Below, one piece after another: positions 8,193 to 12,459 of a stretch of 12,459 nucleotides of DNA. The number at the start of each line of letters is the position of its first letter. Positions within the stretch are counted from its first letter, which is position 1. The translations under genes were made by a program, and so were the position numbers. The DNA comes from Pelagophyceae sp. CCMP2097 (lineage: Eukaryota > Sar > Pelagophyceae): positions 19,473 to 31,931 of the forward strand of contig MU657644.1 of assembly GCA_026770575.1 (NCBI GenBank), given 5' to 3'. The notes beneath the pieces are model-generated. The model had not been told where the DNA came from. It did not search any database and worked only from the letters and a program-made list of their open reading frames with translations.

Positions 8193-8482
8193 CTCGCAGA
8201 GGCCGGCTGCGCCACAGCCCCTGCGGAAGCGCGAGCGACGCGGACGCAAAGGTATCCGGAAGGAAAAGACCGAACGTTTTTCGAAATTTGAAAGTTCAGT
8301 TCCTTATCTCGGCGCGGGCGGCGCTCGCTGCAGCGCCGCGCGCTTCTTGCATGCGAGGGTGCCCTGCAAGGACGTGATCGCGCGGCCCGGCCGACCACCG
8401 AATCTTGCGGTGCCACAGAAGCCGAAGAAGCCGAAGAAAGGAGAGAGAGAGTCTACATAGATCTGCGAGGATCTCCGCCGCC
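8193..8482. promoter_or_regulatory. Shared divergent promoter region
   Basis: The 290 bp between the start codons of the minus-strand prenyltransferase (8192) and the plus-strand membrane protein (8483) must carry both promoters. The only AT-rich island contains TTTGAAAGTTCAG, with TTGAAAGTTCAG at 8288-8299 identical to window positions 1-12. It lies 96 bp from one start and about 185 bp from the other. A purine-rich GAAAGGAGAGAGAGAG stretch precedes the plus-strand start. The promoter role is inferred from position. Confidence 0.45.
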
Positions 8483-9953
8483 ATGTACAAGCCCCTCGAC
8501 GAGCGCGGCCTGGCGCGATCCGCGTTCCTCACGGGGTGGCGCGCGATTGCGGCCGATCTGGCTTTGATCACGTTTGCGACAGCTCTGGTTTGCGGCGTCG
8601 CATACTCTTCGGAACGCGGCTTCGACGGGAGCGTCAAACTCGAGCTCTTCTTCTGCGCCGCCGGCGCCCTCGGTGCGACGGGCTCGCGACCCATTGCCAC
8701 GGGTTGGAGACATTTAGAGGTTCGCTAGGCCTCTTGAACGTCGTCGCATCGGGGGACCCGTTCGTGGGCCTCTACGTCGCAGGAGAGTACAAGTGGGCCC
8801 TCCTCCACTTCGCAGTCGTCCTCGGCGCAGTCCTCGCCTCGGACGTCGCCCTGCGCTACAACATGGGCGGTGAGGCGAAGTGGTGAACACGGGGGCCTGT
8901 ATATGGGACCGTCTACAAACAGGGGCCTATATACGTACGGCCCTTCTCCGGTCCCTATACGCGTGTGCGGCAGGCGAGCCGTGGCGCGCGCTGTCGAACT
9001 GGGCCGTAATGCTGGCCTCGGGCTCGACGGCCAACCTCATGGCTCCGTGGCCAGTGTCCCACCAATCCCTCGCCGCAATTGACAAGCGCCTATGGGTCCT
9101 GCTCTGGCTGATATACGAGGTGGCCGAGGCGTACTTGTCGCTCTTCGGCGCGACGACTTCGTGGAAACTCGTTGTGGCCACGCTCGGCCTTCGCAGACTC
9201 GTTTTTCTCGCCGTGAATACACTTTTCGCATTTGTGACGTACGGCGGCCCGCGCCGGATGTTCAAGCAATTCGGCAAGTTCGCTTCCCCGCTGATCCTCG
9301 TGCCCAATTCCACGGTTGGCGGCTGGGCGTTTCCAGACGGCGAGAAAGGTGTCTACAAGCTGGCCCCGATGGAACAAGTCGACCTCGAAGAACTCGCAGC
9401 AGTCGGCGGAGGTATGCTCCTCAAGCTGAGCATGCACGGCGGCTATGCGCCCTGCCCGCCGGACCCGAACGCCATACTATTCCTCGAGCAGATGATCTCC
9501 TTTGGCTCGCCGACATCTGTGATCGGGTCGCGCGCGGCCATCGGCCACGTCCTCTACATCGCCGAGATGGTCGACGCCGTCGCCGCGGCCAACCTGACTA
9601 AAACGGCGTTTGAAGAGGTCCGCGACGACATGGCGCGGCCCGGCGACGAGCGCGGCGACTGCGTCAACCGCTACACCACTCGAGACGCCAACCGCCTCGT
9701 CCTGCGCGAGTGGCTCCTCGGGTCGCGCTGGAACGCCGTCGACGCCATGGACACGCCGCACACGAACGCGGCGCTCCGACTCTGCGACGACGACAAGTTC
9801 GTCGCCGGGCCGGACCAGCGCCGCGCCCCGCCCATCCTCGTCCAGATGAACGAGTTCGACTTTGACGAAGACGGAATCGCCACGGCCAAGAAGCGCGCCA
9901 TCAACAACTGCGCCCGCGCCGACGCCAAGCTCGCATACACCCCGGGCCCCTGA
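8483..9953 (+). CDS. Multi-pass membrane protein of unknown function (three exons)
   Basis: ATG at 8483 in a strong context (GCCGCCATGT). Proposed exons 8483-8672, 8729-8869 and 8974-9953 give 436 residues. Intron 1 (56 nt, GTGCGAC...CTAG) and intron 2 (104 nt, GTGAGGC...GCAG) both restore frame exactly; intron 1 could instead end at 8719. Hydrophobic segments lie at about 21-42, 53-71, 86-105, 150-169 and 174-200, so at least five membrane spans occupy the N-terminal half. From about 205 the chain is soluble and mixed: GGYAPCPPDPN, then a helical stretch with SRAAIGHVLYIAEMVDAVAAAN, then an acidic/basic tail ending in AKLAYTPGP. I recognise no family. The head-to-head arrangement with a UbiA prenyltransferase suggests, without proof, shared expression. 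GC-rich codon use matches its neighbours, and there is no sign of decay. Confidence 0.75.
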
Positions 9954-10188
9954 GTCCGTCGGCGCTCGGACCTTTTACTCTTCCGTTTAAACTCTTTTCG
10001 ACCCACCGCAGAGGCAGCCGCAGCGGCAGTCGGCGTCTGGTGCTGGCAGTGCCGCCGCAGCTTCGGCGAGAAACTCCTTCGGCGAGCTTTACTTTAAACG
10101 ATCAAACAGTCGGTGCGGAGGGCAGGCGAAGCGCAGGGAGCAGAGAAACGGGAGAGCGCGAAGAGAAGCGGCGGGTGGTGTCAGTCAT
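9954..10188. other. Intergenic between convergent frames
   Basis: This region has the 3' flank of the membrane protein gene and the 3' flank of the minus-strand mobile-element fragment. It contains two TTTAAAC strings (about 9985 and 10093) and GC-rich GCAG/CGGC runs. No gene or clear terminator is seen. Confidence 0.35.
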
Positions 10189-10848
10189 CTAGCAGTGCCG
10201 GCCGTTAGGCCGCTGGACGTAAGGTCCCTGTCGGAAGACGTAGGCCTGCTGGCGCGCGGCGTACTGGCGCCGAGCCTGTGCAGCAAAGAAGCAGCTCGAC
10301 GGCGCGTGGCGCGGCTCGCCGACGGCGTCGAGTTGCGTGAGCAGCGCGCGGGCGCGGCCGCGCATGGAGCCGATCCCCCACTCCCTGTAGAAGCGGTTGG
10401 AGAGTGCGGAGGCCGCGTCGTTGGCGTTCCGCGCGCCCATCTCCTTCCAGTGGCGGATGGCGATTCGCTCGGCGATGACCTTGAGCAACGCGTGCACGTT
10501 GACGGACGCCTCCCCAAAGTCGCCGAAGACGAATCCCTTGACTGGGCCGAACGAGCGGAGCAGCGCCCGCACCGGCCCGACGGTCGTGGATGCCACCTTA
10601 GTGCCGTTCGCGTGCTTGCGTGGCAGGCCAGTGGTCGGGTCCACCTCGAACGCGGGACAGCGGTTGAACTGGACGTCGAGAGCGAGCGCGTGCTTGTCGT
10701 ACTCATCGTTGACCTTGGCCGCGCGGATGTCGACCGGCTTGCCTGCGCGGAGGGTTCGCGCTTGGCCGTAGTTCGTGACGTTGTTTGCGATGGTCTTGAC
10801 GTCCCCGAGGCATTCCGCTCCGGACAAGTCTGTCCACTTCGGCGAGCG
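10189..10848 (-). pseudogene. 5'-truncated mobile-element-type ORF fragment
   Basis: The frame is open for about 219 codons from just after a TGA (10849-10851) to TAG at 10189-10191, with no usable ATG near its 5' end. It starts abruptly with SPKWTDLSGAECLGDVKTI. The middle has the segment VRALLRSFGPVKGFVFGDFG followed by EASVNVHALLKVIAERIA and a Trp/Arg-rich helical end (RHWKEMGARNANDAASAL). This pattern reminds me of C-terminal parts of multi-copy retroelement- or endonuclease-associated proteins in algal and dinoflagellate genomes; that is recollection, not a search result. Lack of a start and the abrupt edge 50 bp from the aldo/keto reductase start fit a 5'-truncated insertion, as in LINE-like elements. 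It could also be the last exon of an intact gene. Confidence 0.5.
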
Positions 10849-10899
10849 TCACACTTCACACACAGTCTCCCGCGACGTGCACGCGCCGTGCCGCCGCTC

Positions 10900-12051
10900 A
10901 TGGTGCTGGGCATGCGGCTGCTGGCCTACGTTTCGGCGGTTCAAGCGCTCGCGCCTTTGATGCCGATGGCGCCGCAGCTGTCGACAGAGATGAAGAAGGT
11001 TCAGTTAGGCTCCTCGGACCTCTTCGTCTCCGAAGTCTGCCTGGGCACGATGACGTGGGGCAAGCAGAACACGCTGGAGGAGGGCGTATTGCAGCTGAAC
11101 GAGGCCGTGGACTCTATGGGCATTAATTTTATCGACACGGCGGAAATGTACCCCGTGCCGACCGAGGCGGCGACACAGGGCGCCACCGACAGGTGCATCG
11201 GCGAGTGGTTGAAGCGCCGTGGGAAGCGCGACGACGTCGTCATCGCCAGCAAGGTCTGCGGCTACTCTGACCGGATCACCTGGCTCCGCGACGATAAAGC
11301 TTCCTCGCGCGTGAACAGGAAACAAATTTTAGAGTCCGTCGATAAGACGTTGGAGCGCTTGGACTCGGACTACATCGACCTGTTGCAGATCCACTGGCCG
11401 GACCGCTACGTCTCGCTCTTCGGCGGCGGGTCGTACGCCAAGGCGTTGGAGCGCCCGGACTCGGTGCCGTTCGAAGAGCAGCTCTCGGCTTTACAAGAGG
11501 TTATTGCCTCGGGCAAGGTGCGCCACATCGGCGTCTCCAACGAGACGCCCTACGGCGTCTGCAAATTCGCCGAGATGGCCGAGTACAAGAGCCTCCCGAA
11601 GATTTGCTCCATCCAAAACTCGTACTCGTTACTCGTGCGGTCCGATTTCGAGTCCGGCCTCACGGAGGTCTGCTCGCAGACGGACGTCGGCCTTTTGGCC
11701 TACTCTCCGCTCGCGGGGGGTATCCTCACCGGCAAGTACGCCACGGAATCGCCGCCAAAGGAGGCGAGGTTGAATTTGTTCCCGGGTTTTATGGACCGCT
11801 ACCAGCAGTCTACCGCGCGCGAGGCCGTGGACAAGTACATTGGCATCGCCAAGACTTATGAAATGACTCCGGCGCAGCTCGCTTTAGCATGGTGCTACTC
11901 TCGGCCGCACGTCACTTCCACCATCATCGGCGAGACGTCCATCGAACAGCTCCGCGAAAACGCCGGTGCCTACTCCATCGAGCTGCCTGCGGAAGCACTC
12001 GCCGAAATCGAAGATGTTTACCGCCGCTATCGCGACCCCTCCAAGGCCTAG
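10900..12051 (+). CDS. Tas-type NADP(H)-dependent aldo/keto reductase with targeting leader
   Basis: The frame from ATG 10900 encodes 383 residues, ending TAG at 12049-12051. After the leader it runs at the usual length of the Tas subgroup of the aldo/keto reductase superfamily (a TIM barrel reducing aldehydes or ketones with NADPH). Visible motifs: LGTMTWGKQN at about 48-57; the catalytic tetrad D79 and Y84 (FIDTAEMYP), K118 (VIASKV) and H165 (LLQIHWPDRY); GVSNETPYGV at 211-220; SIQNSYSLL at 237-245; LLAYSPLAGGILTGKY; and the cofactor-binding IIGETSIEQLRENAG near the C-terminus. The first 30 residues (MRLLAYVSAVQALAP from a second ATG at 10912) look like a signal peptide with an ALAP cleavage site, suggesting secretory or complex-plastid targeting. 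No introns are seen. The frame is open upstream to 10195, but only because it is antisense to the mobile-element fragment. Physiological substrate unknown. Confidence 0.93.
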   Translation: MVLGMRLLAYVSAVQALAPLMPMAPQLSTEMKKVQLGSSDLFVSEVCLGTMTWGKQNTLEEGVLQLNEAVDSMGINFIDTAEMYPVPTEAATQGATDRCIGEWLKRRGKRDDVVIASKVCGYSDRITWLRDDKASSRVNRKQILESVDKTLERLDSDYIDLLQIHWPDRYVSLFGGGSYAKALERPDSVPFEEQLSALQEVIASGKVRHIGVSNETPYGVCKFAEMAEYKSLPKICSIQNSYSLLVRSDFESGLTEVCSQTDVGLLAYSPLAGGILTGKYATESPPKEARLNLFPGFMDRYQQSTAREAVDKYIGIAKTYEMTPAQLALAWCYSRPHVTSTIIGETSIEQLRENAGAYSIELPAEALAEIEDVYRRYRDPSKA

Positions 12052-12459
12052 GGTTTTAATACAATAGGGGGACCTTATAGGAAGCTTCTTCTTCTGTGAT
12101 GCACTCCATTGAGGCTGCGAAAAGCCAACAGACCCACCCGATGGTGTTTTATTCTCATGTCATTTGCCGCTCCTTGGGTTCGCACTCTCGCAGTCACCTT
12201 TGGATCAAGTGGTTTTCTTACCCCCGACCCGGGCTCCACTCTTTGTCACTGCTCGTCCACGCCCTGCTCTTCCACGACACGCGTCGCGTAAGCCTTCCCC
12301 GACCCAGGCTCCACTGCTTCGAAACTGCCACCGCGGCTGGAACTGCACGATTTGCCAAAGTGACATGAGGCATGAGGGTGTTTATTTATATCCCGGCAAG
12401 AGAAAACTGGAGAGGTGATGGCAATAAAGGTCGAGTGGGCCCAGAGGAGAGGGCGGACG
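12052..12459. other. 3' flank of the reductase gene; possible next promoter at the edge
   Basis: No supported gene. A 19-bp imperfect direct repeat, CCCCGACCCGGGCTCCACT (12222-12240) and CCCCGACCCAGGCTCCACT (12297-12315), is spaced by 75 bp. Near the end TTTATTTATA (12381-12390) could be a TATA element about 30 bp before an ATG at 12418, whose frame (MAIKVEWAQRRGRT) runs off the window. This is too short to judge. Confidence 0.3.

Noticed and set aside
7412..8377. 321-codon open frame on the plus strand
   Set aside because: It is antisense to the prenyltransferase gene, has no motifs and is explained by the low stop frequency of GC-rich DNA.
10195..10899. N-terminal extension of the aldo/keto reductase frame up to 10195
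   Set aside because: The extension is antisense to the mobile-element frame, has no ATG in a sensible place and the leader starting at 10900 is complete by itself.

Overview
This is nuclear DNA from a high-GC eukaryotic microbe, most likely a unicellular marine alga of the pelagophyte/stramenopile type. That placement is inference. It rests on a BspA/DUF285 repeat surface protein with a Pro/Thr stalk, short GT-AG introns (about 40-110 nt, several starting GTGCG), Kozak-like ATG contexts, signal-peptide/ALAP-type leaders that suggest complex-plastid targeting, and fragments of a multi-copy mobile-element gene. No bacterial operon logic, rRNA, tRNA or CRISPR array was seen.

Layout. 1-681: no supportable gene. 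682-2155 (-): DUF285/BspA-like surface protein whose 5' end stops exactly at a transposon-like block. 2155-4200: about 2 kb made almost entirely of inverted repeats. The first is a 303-bp, 99% identical inverted repeat with a 189-bp spacer (2155-2949). The second is a pair of equally long (585 bp including flanking TA), roughly 88-90% identical MITE-like units in opposite orientation separated by 41 bp (2990-4200). 4456-4782 (+): small ORF with an SH3/Tudor-like stretch, weak. 5168-6559 (+): secreted ankyrin-repeat protein, probably with one intron. 6723-8192 (-): five-exon UbiA prenyltransferase of the MenA/UBIAD1 type. 8483-9953 (+): three-exon multi-pass membrane protein of unknown function, head-to-head with the prenyltransferase gene. 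10189-10848 (-): 5'-truncated mobile-element-type ORF. 10900-12051 (+): Tas-type aldo/keto reductase with an N-terminal targeting leader. 12052-12459: 3' flank, with a possible start of a further gene at the very edge.

How it fits together. The prenyltransferase and the membrane protein share a 290-bp divergent promoter region, so co-expression is plausible; a joint role in membrane quinone or isoprenoid chemistry is speculation. The most notable region is 2.1-4.2 kb: two different foldback structures lie side by side and appear to have removed the start codon and promoter of the DUF285 gene, leaving its signal-peptide-like coding sequence abutting the repeat end. The gene models for the prenyltransferase and membrane protein were rebuilt here by matching splice phase, and each splice should be confirmed with transcripts.
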